The translations under genes were made by a program, and so were the position numbers. Below, one piece after another: positions 23,411 to 32,800 of a stretch of 36,921 bases of DNA. Location of the stretch: NCBI GenBank assembly GCA_016874735.1, contig VGTI01000039.1:1-36921 (forward strand), in the 5' to 3' direction. Numbering within the stretch: position 1 is the first letter of the stretch; every line of letters starts with the position of its first letter. This DNA comes from Deltaproteobacteria bacterium (GTDB taxonomy: Bacteria; Bdellovibrionota_B; Oligoflexia; Oligoflexales; CAIYRB01). Under the pieces are notes generated by a model that saw only the letters and a program-made list of their open reading frames with translations, ran no database searches and was not told the DNA's origin.

Positions 23411-24694
23411 ATGTCCGGTCTTAAACAGTCACGCCGCCTCAATGTTCGCGATTGGTCCCTGATAGTCTTGGGTCTGGCTGGCATGGTGGCGTGTGGCGAG
23501 GGCCCCATGACCTTTAAGCGTGTGGAACAAGAGACTGCGGATAGTGCGACGCGTGGCGAGGCACTGCAAGCCACTACCCACGACACGGCTAAGGCACCCG
23601 GTGGCGCTGAAAAAGATGATAGCGGCGATGCGCGCAAAGGAAACGGTCCGCGGCAGGGTTCCGGTAGTAGGGACATCCCCGACACCGCGGGCCCGGAGGG
23701 ACCTCGTGATCCTAGTGCGGTACCTGGTCTTGATACCTTGAGCATACAGTGGCGTCTACCGTGTCAGCATACCGCCTTAGACTCAGGGGCCATAGTTGGT
23801 GGCGGGCGGCATGCGGTTACTTTGGGTCAGGCATCGAAGCTCGCGGTAACCTTCAGTGGCACCGTCTGTGAACCTGCTCCGACGCCGCGCGAGATTGTGC
23901 TGGTGGTTGACGTAACGGGATCCATGGGTCCAGGAACGGGCGATGGATTCAACCACGATCCGATGCGCAATGGTTCTTGCGGACGCATGGAGGCCGTGCG
24001 CCACGTTCTCGCCAAATTGCCCGCCGATGGCTCAGCGCGCGTCAGCTTGATTACCTTTAATTCCAGAGTCACTGCCAAGTCGAGCGAGTTCCATACGAAT
24101 GGGGCAACTCTATTTGCTGATTTGGAATCATCGACGCGTCGCCCGATTGCCAACGTCCTTTGTGCTGCAGACGGTGAGACAGATTACGCTGCTGCTTTGT
24201 CTACTGCAGGTAAGATGCTCGATAAGTTTGGACGGACGCATGTGCAACGAGAAATCTACTTTGTCACTGACGGTATCCCTACGGTTCGTGATGGAGTCCG
24301 CGAGGCATGGGCACTCAAGGCTGACGGTGTTATGATCGCACCGATTATGCTGATAGGTGATGAATCTATCCTGCGTGACAAGATAGCTAGCCGCGATTCT
24401 TCCGGACAGCCCTTTTTCCGCAAGGTTGCTGAAGCGAATGAACTGCCGCGAGCACTGGCGGATCTTGCAGTAAGTAAGCTGGTAAGCGTCCAGTTGAAGT
24501 ACCGCGCTGTTGGCAAGTCAAACTGGGAGTCTGTTAACCTTGTAAGTAAGCTTCAGGGCTATAGCTTTGGTCTGGCGCCACTGCAGTTTGACATGACCCT
24601 TGGGGACGGCTTCGAGATGCGTCTAGAAACCCTGGACAACCGAGGGCGCAAGACGGAAGTGGAAGGTGTGTTGATGGCGAGTCCCAATCCTTAG
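23411..24694 (+). CDS. vWA-domain lipoprotein
   Basis: 427 residues. The lipoprotein signal ends at Cys28 (GMVACGEG). A Gly/Asp/Lys-rich disordered linker (about 40-105) follows, then a von Willebrand factor A domain from about 160 to 350: MIDAS Asp167-Val-Thr169-Gly-Ser171 (VVDVTGSMG), ETDYAAAL and FVTDGIPT. The usual DxSxS has Thr in the second place. A beta-rich tail ends the protein. GGAGG precedes the ATG. Likely a surface or periplasmic metal-dependent binding protein. Its stop overlaps that of the NTF2-like gene by four bases. Confidence 0.87.
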   Translation: MSGLKQSRRLNVRDWSLIVLGLAGMVACGEGPMTFKRVEQETADSATRGEALQATTHDTAKAPGGAEKDDSGDARKGNGPRQGSGSRDIPDTAGPEGPRDPSAVPGLDTLSIQWRLPCQHTALDSGAIVGGGRHAVTLGQASKLAVTFSGTVCEPAPTPREIVLVVDVTGSMGPGTGDGFNHDPMRNGSCGRMEAVRHVLAKLPADGSARVSLITFNSRVTAKSSEFHTNGATLFADLESSTRRPIANVLCAADGETDYAAALSTAGKMLDKFGRTHVQREIYFVTDGIPTVRDGVREAWALKADGVMIAPIMLIGDESILRDKIASRDSSGQPFFRKVAEANELPRALADLAVSKLVSVQLKYRAVGKSNWESVNLVSKLQGYSFGLAPLQFDMTLGDGFEMRLETLDNRGRKTEVEGVLMASPNP

Positions 24695-25191
24695 GATTCG
24701 TGATCACCTAAACGAGCCTTAACCTTACGCGTGAGCCATCCCACGACTGGGACGTGCTCATAGACCATTTCACCTAGGTCAAAGTAATCACGGTGGTAGA
24801 CCACCAAGTCACCGCGGTAACGAAACTGCGACACACCTTTAACCGTAACGGTCTCGCCGTCTTCAAGTTTGGGCGTGTTGAGATACATCGTCCAGGAGGC
24901 GAAGCCCTCGTCGCCCTGGCGTACCTGGGTCGCCAATTCAAAACGGATCTTGCTCACACCCTCATACATATGGCGGTAGTAGCTGAGGAGCTTATCCCGA
25001 CCCTCAAGATGCGTGACTGGATCCTCAAAGACGCAGTCCGACGCGTAGAATTTCTCTACCATCTCTTTCATATTGGCGAGAGATGTTTGGTTGTAAAAAT
25101 CGGCCACACTGAGCTGCTGAGCCACTGCAGGCGGCATTGCGGTGGTCACGTATAACAGCGCTGTGAGTGCCACAGATCTTCTGTTTATCAC
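24691..25191 (-). CDS. Secreted NTF2-like (SnoaL-fold) protein
   Basis: 166 residues. A signal peptide (MINRRSVALTALLYVTTAMPPAVAQ) precedes an NTF2-like domain: VEKFYASDCVFEDPVTHLEGRDKLLSYYRHMY, then FRYRGDLVVYHRDYFDLGEMVYE. The closing YFDLGEMVYEHVPVVGWLTRKVKARL is the pattern seen in proteins encoded with DUF1295/lipid-modifying genes. The start is GTG 25191 after AAGGAG, six bases behind the DUF1295 gene, so co-transcribed with it. Binding partner or substrate unknown. Confidence 0.85.
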   Translation of the reverse strand: MINRRSVALTALLYVTTAMPPAVAQQLSVADFYNQTSLANMKEMVEKFYASDCVFEDPVTHLEGRDKLLSYYRHMYEGVSKIRFELATQVRQGDEGFASWTMYLNTPKLEDGETVTVKGVSQFRYRGDLVVYHRDYFDLGEMVYEHVPVVGWLTRKVKARLGDHES

Positions 25192-25197
25192 TTCTCG

Positions 25198-25995
25198 TTA
25201 CTCCTTAGCTGAGCGGCGTGGTAATAGTCGCGGCCAAAACGGTGGTACCTCAGCCACGTAGGCTGCGTATCCAGGCTTACGCCTCACAAGATCGGCTTCA
25301 AGCAACGTCACACCTGAGACACGCCGCAGTAGGAATGTCATCAATGCTGGACCGACTAAGGTCCAGTAACCACCGGGGCAGGAAAGGCTGATGATACCGA
25401 AGCCCCACCACAGTAGGCTGTCGCCAAAATAATTGGGGTGGCGCGTCAGACCCCAAAGGCCACTGCGGAGCACCTGGCCACGGTTTTGCGGATTAGCCTT
25501 AAAGGTCTTGAGCTGGGCATCGCCGATGACCTCAAATCCAAGACCCAAAGCGAATACGGCGAACCCTATGATATCAAATACGGTGGGAAAGGCGTCTCCG
25601 CCGCCGCCGGCAATCACCGCTAGAGGGGTCGAGACTATCAGGAGTATCGTTGCTTGGAGGAGGTTGACGCGGAGGAAACTCTTCCAAACAAAACTGGGCC
25701 CAATTTTGTTACGCATGGCCGTGTAGCGTGGGTCCTCGCCCTGGCCACTATTACGGCGATGGAGATACCAAGATAGACGTATCCCCCAGAGGGCGACGCA
25801 GGCCAAGGTCAGGCCACTTCTAGGGTCGAGCTCTCCTGCTTGCCAGCAGTACCCTGCCATGGCTAACACAAATCCTAGACCCCACACCCGGTCGACGAAG
25901 CTGACATCATGGTGGCGGACCCCTAGGTACCAAATCACCACCATCATCAGGCCCACTGCGCCTGCGCCGGGCAATATGAGTGTCCATAGACTCAT
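25198..25995 (-). CDS. DUF1295 family integral membrane protein (steroid 5-alpha-reductase-like)
   Basis: 265 residues with about six or seven hydrophobic segments. The C-terminal catalytic-type motifs are GLTRHPNYFGDSLLWWG and EADLVRRKPGYAAYVAEVPPFWPRLLPR, typical of DUF1295 and related to the isoprenylcysteine methyltransferase/5-alpha-reductase group, which binds SAM or NADPH. VSFVDRVWG near the start is family-typical. ATG 25995 with GGGAG. Forms a two-gene unit with the NTF2-like gene and diverges from the acyltransferase by about 60 bases. Confidence 0.9.
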   Translation of the reverse strand: MSLWTLILPGAGAVGLMMVVIWYLGVRHHDVSFVDRVWGLGFVLAMAGYCWQAGELDPRSGLTLACVALWGIRLSWYLHRRNSGQGEDPRYTAMRNKIGPSFVWKSFLRVNLLQATILLIVSTPLAVIAGGGGDAFPTVFDIIGFAVFALGLGFEVIGDAQLKTFKANPQNRGQVLRSGLWGLTRHPNYFGDSLLWWGFGIISLSCPGGYWTLVGPALMTFLLRRVSGVTLLEADLVRRKPGYAAYVAEVPPFWPRLLPRRSAKE

Positions 25996-26056
25996 AGGGC
26001 TAAACTCCCGTTTAGTGACCGATCCATCTCAAGTACTATGGTGCGGGAATCGGGTC

Positions 26057-26770
26057 ATGTCCAGATCGAATCGGGTCTGGATCGCTTCATTGGTGGTGGG
26101 TATGAGCTTCATCCGTTTTCTTGTGCTCATGAAGATTAAGATGATTAGTCTTCTGTACTTTCGCTTCGACGTCGCCTGGTTTGGTCCTAAGCCGGAGCGT
26201 CGTAACTGGAGCGATATTAGGCTTGCTGTGATTTTGAATCATACGAGCCTCCTTGAGCCCATATTTGCGGCAGTTTTACCGGTCGGATTTCTATGGCGTA
26301 TTGCCAGTCGCGGTATGTTTCCTGCCGCCGATCTGACTATGAATCGTCCTATAGCGGGCAGATTATTTCGCATTCTGGCACCCCAGGTAATCGCGCTCAC
26401 ACGTAAACGCGATGAGAGCTGGCAGCAGTTTCTGGACCAGATTGATCCAAATGCCGTCATGCTCTTTCTCCCTGAGGGCCGAATGAAGCGTCCTAACGGG
26501 CTGGACAAGCACGGTAAACCCATGACAGTGCGGGGCGGTATCGTCGACGTTCTGCAGCTTCTCGGTCACGGCAAGATGCTTATCGCGGTCAGCGGTGGGC
26601 TCCATCACTTACGCTTCAGAAAGCGCCTGCAGCTTAGGCTGACTACCGTAGACATAGCTGAATACTTAAAGCAGTTCACCAGAGATGGTCAGCTTGATGG
26701 TAAGGCCATCATCAGCGATCTCGAGCAGATCCGTGACGAGCACAGTGTGCTGGCCAATAAAGCGCCGTGA
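26057..26770 (+). CDS. PlsC-like acyltransferase
   Basis: About 237 residues. LAVILNHTSLLEP supplies the acyltransferase block 1 with His and an acidic residue in HX4E spacing (PlsC has HX4D). VMLFLPEGRMKRPNG is block 3 (FPEG-like). VRGGIVDVLQLLGHGKMLIAVSGG follows in place of the usual block 4. A hydrophobic N-terminal segment (VWIASLVVGMSFIRFLVLM) may anchor it to the inner membrane. The start ATG 26057 is the first in a sensible context. The frame reaches back to 25859 inside the opposite DUF1295 gene. Its last codons lie in the left 41-base direct repeat. Confidence 0.82.
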   Translation: MSRSNRVWIASLVVGMSFIRFLVLMKIKMISLLYFRFDVAWFGPKPERRNWSDIRLAVILNHTSLLEPIFAAVLPVGFLWRIASRGMFPAADLTMNRPIAGRLFRILAPQVIALTRKRDESWQQFLDQIDPNAVMLFLPEGRMKRPNGLDKHGKPMTVRGGIVDVLQLLGHGKMLIAVSGGLHHLRFRKRLQLRLTTVDIAEYLKQFTRDGQLDGKAIISDLEQIRDEHSVLANKAP

Positions 26771-26774
26771 CGGT
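26734..26774 (+). repeat. Left copy of 41-bp imperfect direct repeat
   Basis: TGACGAGCACAGTGTG and the following 25 bases match 29821-29861 at 34 of 41 positions with no gap (the first 16 bases are identical). It spans the last codons and stop of the acyltransferase gene. Together with the right copy it flanks a 3.1-kb block holding a hypothetical gene, prs-like and nadV. Confidence 0.75.
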
Positions 26775-26802
26775 CTGGCGCTGGTATCAAAATGATTATT
26801 TA

Positions 26803-26840
26803 CCCCTGCCGGTAGTACAGGTTTGAAACCGCCGGCGGGG
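26803..26840 (+). terminator. GC-rich hairpin after the acyltransferase gene
   Basis: CCCC-T-GCCGG pairs with CCGGC-GGGG (one bulged T), about 30 bases behind the stop of the acyltransferase. No T-run follows, so intrinsic termination is doubtful. Confidence 0.3.
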
Positions 26841-26981
26841 TAGGCTAGGTTTCGCGGCGATTGAAGATAACGCACCGTAATAAATAGACTAATTGGGCTC
26901 CCTGAAGAAATGGCACGCAACTTGCTGTACGGGTTTTATCAACGATGCCTTTTCGGCTCTCCTGTGTGGTTAGGATGAGAT

Positions 26982-27506
26982 ATGAGACGCCCGAGTTTGA
27001 ACAAGTTTGCCGCTACCTTAAAAAATCCCGTTTACCTCCTTAGGGCCCCAATCTCGCGGCTACTTTTTGTACTAGCCCTGACGCAAATGTCTTACGCCTC
27101 GGCTGTAAAGAAGATCCACGAACTAGGTGGCTACCTTACTTCCCTAAAAAGCTACTTGAGTGGTCTCGGTGAGCAAGGCGAGCCTTCTAACCTCGATGAT
27201 CTCAGCAAATTTTTTGCTGAAGGACCGAGTCGATGCCGGTTTCCAAAGTATCGTCTGCCGGCTCCGACGCTCCCACTCCGTTTTGTCTTGGCCCCCTTAA
27301 AAGAAGCGGCAGAAGCTTTGACTGCGGCCGCACTTGAATCAGATGATTTACAAACAACCCGATCTGACTCGTTTGTGGCGGTCGTATCAATACACAGAAT
27401 CATTAAAGCCAAGATTATTAATGTATCTCGTCGCAAACATATAATTCCGGTCAGTGTCACCGCTAATCTTGTGAGTTTAAATGGCAAGAGGCTAGCCACA
27501 GCGTGA
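26982..27506 (+). CDS. Hypothetical protein, possibly a degraded fragment
   Basis: 174 residues, AGGATGAG before the ATG. The N-terminus has a hydrophobic segment (ISRLLFVLALTQMSYASA) that could be a signal peptide. The part LDDLSKFFAEGPSRCRFPKYRLPAP loosely recalls the start of DUF4105-type periplasmic proteins, while the C-terminal part (after about residue 95) is unlike them. It could be a frameshifted remnant or simply a local protein. No family is claimed. It lies between the left direct repeat and the prs-nadV pair. Confidence 0.45.
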   Translation: MRRPSLNKFAATLKNPVYLLRAPISRLLFVLALTQMSYASAVKKIHELGGYLTSLKSYLSGLGEQGEPSNLDDLSKFFAEGPSRCRFPKYRLPAPTLPLRFVLAPLKEAAEALTAAALESDDLQTTRSDSFVAVVSIHRIIKAKIINVSRRKHIIPVSVTANLVSLNGKRLATA

Positions 27507-27553
27507 CCTTTGTATTGCCTCTGAACGTACCGATCTAGGCGAGGGCTTTGTCG

Positions 27554-28333
27554 ATGCTCAAACTATTTAGCAAAAGCCAGGAAATCACATTTAAAACGAC
27601 GATCTTCCCAGACAAAACCAGCCAAGTCTGGCAGGTAGATGACACTCACGGCAATGATCTTTCAAATCTGCGCGTACTTTGGCTGTTTGAGGGTGAGCAT
27701 GAGCTTGCGCAGCTCTTGCAGCTTGTCTACCTTTTGCGGTCTCTCTACGGATCCCGCATTGAACTGCATGCGCCTTATTTACCCTACGCTCGCCAGGATA
27801 AGCCCGTAAGCAACAGCAGTACTTGGGCAGTTCATCTGCTAGATAAATTGATCCGTGAGGCTGGTATTGAAAAGGTGAGAGTCTTTGACCAACACTCGCA
27901 GTGCTTTTTTGAATCCGAGTCAGCTGAGTCCTTTCACAAATCGGTCATTAACCATGACCTAATTTGCTTCCCAGATAAGGGTGCGTGGCAACGCTATAAT
28001 CACCTGCATGTGTCAGCATATGGATCACGTTATGTTTGGTGTGAGAAGGTGAGAGATCAACTGACTGGTGCGATCACTGCTCATACTCTCCATACGATGG
28101 GGCATCAAATAAAGGGTGCACGTATTTGCATCGTCGATGACCTATGCGACGGCGGCAGAACCTTTGTCGAGGTGGCTGCCAAACTGCGTGCTGAGCAGGT
28201 CGCGGCAGTTGATCTGGTGGTGTCCCATGGCCTGTTTTCATTGGGTAAAGATGTCCTACACAACGCTGGAATAGACACCATCTACACGACAAACTCACTG
28301 TTGCACAACCGAGACGGATTCAAAGTCTGGTGA
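27554..28333 (+). CDS. Ribose-phosphate pyrophosphokinase-like protein (PRPP synthetase)
   Basis: 259 residues, shorter than housekeeping Prs (about 315). It keeps LHAPYLPYARQDKPVS (pyrophosphokinase segment) and the PRPP-binding loop CIVDDLCDGGRTF, and replaces conserved stretches elsewhere, as in the Prs variants paired with NAMPT in bacteria and phages. The likely job is to supply PRPP from ribose 5-phosphate and ATP to the next enzyme. ATG 27554 is chosen over TTG 27548 because GAGGG lies at the right distance. The stop is 11 bases before nadV. Confidence 0.85.
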   Translation: MLKLFSKSQEITFKTTIFPDKTSQVWQVDDTHGNDLSNLRVLWLFEGEHELAQLLQLVYLLRSLYGSRIELHAPYLPYARQDKPVSNSSTWAVHLLDKLIREAGIEKVRVFDQHSQCFFESESAESFHKSVINHDLICFPDKGAWQRYNHLHVSAYGSRYVWCEKVRDQLTGAITAHTLHTMGHQIKGARICIVDDLCDGGRTFVEVAAKLRAEQVAAVDLVVSHGLFSLGKDVLHNAGIDTIYTTNSLLHNRDGFKVW

Positions 28334-28344
28334 ACGGAGATTCT

Positions 28345-29817
28345 ATGAACGCCCAATTGAGTGCCTTGTTACTTTGCGACTTCTACAAAATTAGTCATCG
28401 CGAGCAATACCCGGAGGGAACTGAAACTGTCTACTCGACGTGGACACCACGAGAGTCTCGTATCAAATCGATTGACCACGTCGTCAGCTTTGGTCTGCAG
28501 GGTTTTATCAAGGAGTATCTCGTTGATTTCTTCAACGAGCATTTTTTTCGCCTCCCTATGGCAGATGTGGTTAGGGACTACGCTCGGGTTATTAAATACA
28601 CCCTTGGGCATGAGAGGCCGTACACGCAGCATATCGAGGACCTACATGATCTAGGCTATTTGCCGCTTGAAATTAAGTCGGTTGCTGAGGGGACCTTGGT
28701 TCCGATTCGAGTGCCCATGCTGACGATCAGAAACACGGATCCACGATTTTTTTGGCTGACAAACTACATTGAGACCTTGGCATCTTGCGAGCTGTGGCAG
28801 GCGTGCACTAGCGCTACGCTAGCCTTTCAATACCGTAAGATTCTAACCAAGTACGCTGAGGAAACTGGCGGCAATCTGGACCTAGTGAGTTTTCAGGGTC
28901 ATGATTTTTCTATGCGGGGTATGAGTAGTCTGCACAGCTCGATGCTAAGTGGCGTCGGTCATTTACTTTCGTTTGTTGGTACTGACACGATTCCGGCAAT
29001 TTACCGCGCCGAAAAATACTACAACGCCAACATTGAAACTGACCTAGTTGGCACCTCCATTCCGGCGACGGAGCATAGCGTGATGTGTGCCAACGGTCGC
29101 AGCGAAGAGGAGGTCTTCAGGAGGCTTTTAACCAAAGTATATCCAACCGGCTTTGTATCGATAGTATCCGATACATGGGATTTCTGGAACATTGTGAGTG
29201 TCGTGTTGCCGAAGATCAAAGATTTGGTGATGGCTCGCAACGGCAAAATGGTGATCAGGCCCGACAGTGGGGACCCGGTTAAAATCATTTGTGGCGACCC
29301 TGAAGCAGCTGATGAGCACGCCTGCAAGGGTCTGGTCGAGTGCCTGTGGGATATATTCGGCGGCACTTACAACACCAAAGGTTACCGTGAACTCGATCCG
29401 CATGTAGGCGCCATATATGGCGATTCTATTAATTTGGAGCGATGCGAACGTATCAGCCAACTACTCAAAGATAAGGGATTCGCCTCGACCAATATGGTTT
29501 ATGGCATTGGCTCGCTGACCTATCAGCTCAACACCAGGGATACGTTTGGGTTTGCGCTTAAGTCCACTGCTTGTGTTGTTGATGGTACTGAGTATCAACT
29601 CTTTAAGGCACCAAAGACCGATAACGGTGTCAAGACGTCGCAAAGAGGTTGTGTCGCCGTGATCGACGACGGTCAAAGGCTAGTCTGCAAAGAAGGCCTA
29701 AACTTAGACGATCAAGTGACTGGTGACCTGCTTAGGCCTGTCTTTAGGGACGGTACCCTGCTCGTCGACGAGCATCTGAATACTATTAGGCGGCGACTGA
29801 TGGACCGGCTTACGTGA
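28345..29817 (+). CDS. nadV: Nicotinamide phosphoribosyltransferase (NAMPT)
   Basis: 490 residues, matching eukaryotic and bacterial NAMPT length. Makes NMN from nicotinamide and PRPP for NAD salvage. Visible motifs are DFYKISHREQYP, FQGHDFSMRGMSSLHSS, GTSIPATEHSVMCANG (NAMPT ATEHS motif), RPDSGDP (phosphate binding), YGDSINLERC, and GIGSLTYQLNTRDTFGFALKST. The start is ATG 28345, six bases after GGAG. GTG 28330 is an unlikely earlier start. Encoded directly behind the PRPP synthetase-like gene, so the pair makes and uses PRPP. The right direct repeat begins three bases after the stop. Confidence 0.93.
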   Translation: MNAQLSALLLCDFYKISHREQYPEGTETVYSTWTPRESRIKSIDHVVSFGLQGFIKEYLVDFFNEHFFRLPMADVVRDYARVIKYTLGHERPYTQHIEDLHDLGYLPLEIKSVAEGTLVPIRVPMLTIRNTDPRFFWLTNYIETLASCELWQACTSATLAFQYRKILTKYAEETGGNLDLVSFQGHDFSMRGMSSLHSSMLSGVGHLLSFVGTDTIPAIYRAEKYYNANIETDLVGTSIPATEHSVMCANGRSEEEVFRRLLTKVYPTGFVSIVSDTWDFWNIVSVVLPKIKDLVMARNGKMVIRPDSGDPVKIICGDPEAADEHACKGLVECLWDIFGGTYNTKGYRELDPHVGAIYGDSINLERCERISQLLKDKGFASTNMVYGIGSLTYQLNTRDTFGFALKSTACVVDGTEYQLFKAPKTDNGVKTSQRGCVAVIDDGQRLVCKEGLNLDDQVTGDLLRPVFRDGTLLVDEHLNTIRRRLMDRLT

Positions 29818-29820
29818 ACC

Positions 29821-29861
29821 TGACGAGCACAGTGTGATCACTGATAAAACGCCATGACGGT
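29821..29861 (+). repeat. Right copy of 41-bp imperfect direct repeat
   Basis: The same 41-base unit as at 26734-26774 (34 of 41 identical, same orientation), starting three bases behind the nadV stop. It also covers the last codons and stop of the convergent surface protein gene. The start-to-start distance is 3087 bases. Confidence 0.75.
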
Positions 29862-32800
29862 GAGGGTGCGGCCGCCGATTGGAGTTGCAGGTGATCCGCT
29901 GGTCCAACCTGGAGAGCTGTACCACATTACACCACAAGAGGCACACCACCAGTATATGTCGGCGGTATGTGCACCTGCGCTTAGATTGGCAACGGCAGAA
30001 CCAGATAATTGGATGTTACAATCACCGCTGCAATATGGATGAAAGTGAGAGCCGGATCCCTGATAGTAAACACCGTCGATATTGATGATGGTACTTACAT
30101 AGTCTGCACCAGGATTACTGCCCGGGGATGCGTTCATTGAATAGTGAGCGTATATTGTGGCAGGGCGATCGAGTGTAAAAGATACCGTTGAATCAGGCAC
30201 TTTGGTGACCGCCGCAGTTTGAATTGTGATGTTAGTGGTCGGCGCAGATTGCCACATCCCAGCCAATACCCCACCACCCTTAATCGTGCCGTTAACGTCG
30301 AGCTTGGCAGCCGGTGTCGATGAACCAATGCCGACATTGCCGGTGGTTGTTAAAGTTCCTGTGATAGCAATGTTGTCGTTGATGCCGACCGATCCACCGC
30401 TGGTGGCGGCGCTAAAGTCCTTGACCCAAGATGCGTAGACTTTAGTGCCAGCCTTGATCAGAGTGACTAGAGTATCGCTTCCTGGAGTCACAACCACGGG
30501 GCACGCGGGATTGCAGTAGAAGGTAAGGCCAGTGCTTGCGAAAGTGTAGTTACCGCCGGTAGCGTTGGTGAGTGCTAGCGTGTAGTTGGCGCCGTCCACC
30601 ATGGAATTGGCGACAAAAGTGATGGCACCGGCGGCAGCATTCGTCGATTGGATGTTGCCGCCTTTCCAGTCGATCGTGGTGGTAGTGCCCGCTACATAGG
30701 TACCAATGATCGGTCCGCCGCTTACTGTAAGGGATCCCGTCATCGTATCACCGGTTTTATTCACTTTGGTCGTGTCGATTGTGGATGCGATAGTCACAAC
30801 TCCGGCAGAGTTGGTGACGTTTATCCCGGTACCTGCCGTGATCGTGCCGAGCGCATAGCCGCTTCCGTTGCCTATGAGTATTTGACCGTTCGTGGGTGTC
30901 GTCGATACACCGGTACCACCGTTAGCGACGCCAATGACGCCTGAGCCGATAGAGCTTGCTGGCAAAGACGGAATATCAGCAGCCGTTAGTGGTAGCCCTG
31001 CGGTGATACGGCCTTTGGTGTCAGTCACAACTTTGGCATAAGTCCCGGCTGTGACACCTGTCGCAGCAAGAGTAGGGTTTGGAAAGTTTCCAACCAAATC
31101 ACCTCCGGCGCTGCCAGTGGGAGCGGCACCAGATACCCAAGACATGACGCCACTGCCGTTGGTGGAAAGCAATTGACCGTTGGTGCCATCGGTAGATGGC
31201 AGTGTCCAAGTGGTCGATGCACCGAGGGTGTCAGGCGATTTTAGAGCGACGAAGTTAGCACTACCGCGGTCATTCAAGACGAGTTTATTAGCTGTGGTAC
31301 TGTTACCCACCACCGTGATGTTGCCTTTAACCGTTGCAGCAGAGGTTGTGACCGTACCAGTGGTATCAATAGACGCTGTACCAGTGATTAGTGAGGCCCC
31401 GCTAATTGTACCTGCATTAATAACGGGACTTGTCAGCGTCTTGTTGGTTAGCGTCTCTCCGGCAGTCTCAGTAACGACTACACCCGATGTCGGGAATGTG
31501 GCCGTGGAACTCACCCCCGTACCACCGTTAGTCGTCGCGAGTAATCCTGTGACGGCAGCGGATTGCGCTAAGTTGAGAGCAGCAAAACTGGGTACACCGC
31601 CACCTGCAGGCACGGAGAGGATTTGGTAAGCATTACCAGCCGCGGTGCTGATGAGATTGCCGGTGCCGTTCCCGAGCATCACCCCGTTACTGGTAAACGT
31701 TGTGGCACCTGTGCCGCCTTTATCGACACCAAAAACACCGGAGCCGATAATGCTGGCTGGTAGTGTGGGCACGTCGGCCACGGCCAATGGTAGCCCCGCG
31801 GTGATGCGGCCTTTGGTGTCGGTCACTACTTTGGCATAAGTCCCAGCTGTGACACCTGTCGCAGCAAGAGTGGGGTTAGGAAAGTTTCCAACCAAATCGC
31901 CACCCGCAGCACCAGTAGGTGCTAAACCCGATGTCCACCCGAGGCCTCCGCTACCGTTAGTCATGAGCACTTGTCCTGATGTGCCGTCGGTGGACGGAAG
32001 TGTCCACACTGTGGACGCGGACAAGGTGTCGGCTGCTTTAAGGGCGACAAAGTTTGTGGTGCCTTTATCGTTTAATAAAATCTTGTTTGCTAAAGTACCG
32101 TCGCCCTGAACAGTCAGATTACCGCGGACTGTGTTAGCACTTGAGGTGACTGTGCCAGCGGTATCAATGGACGTTGCGCCTGTGATGAGCGAATTGCCGC
32201 TGATCGTCCCCGCGTTAACAACGGGACTAGTCAGCGTCTTATTAGTAAGCGTTTCAGCTGCGGTCTGAGTCACGATCACGCCGGATGTGGGGAATGTGGC
32301 CGTGGAATTAACTCCCGTACCACCGTTAGTCGTCGCCAGTAGTCCTGTGACGGCCGCGGATTGCGCTAAGTTGAGAGCAGCAAAACTGGGTATACCGCCA
32401 CCTGCAGGTACGGAGAGGATTTGGTAGGCGTTGCCGGCAGCAGTGCTAATGAGATTGCCGTTGCCATTGCCGAGCATCACCCCGTTACTGGTAAACGTTG
32501 TGGCACCTGTGCCGCCTTTATCGACACCAAAAACACCAGAGCCGATGATACTAGCTGGTAGTGTGGGCACGTCGGCCACGGCCAATGGTAGCCCCGCGGT
32601 GATACGACCTTTGGTGTCGGTCACAACTTTGGCATAAGTCCCAGCTGTGACACCTGTCGCAGCAAGAGTGGGGTTAGGAAAGTTTCCAACCAAATCGCCA
32701 CCCGCAGCACCGGTCGGCGCTAGGCCGGACGTCCAGCCGAGTGCACCACTACCATCGGTAGATAGCACTTGGCCGGCACTACCATCAGCGGGTGGTAAGG

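Noticed and set aside
27152-27499. 115-codon frame on the minus strand opposite the hypothetical gene
   Set aside because: No Shine-Dalgarno sequence and no protein-like pattern. The opposite frame has a ribosome-binding site and a likely signal peptide.
31134-32729. Repeats considered as a CRISPR array
   Set aside because: The unit is 798 bp of coding sequence without spacers. No short regularly spaced repeats or cas genes were seen anywhere in the window.
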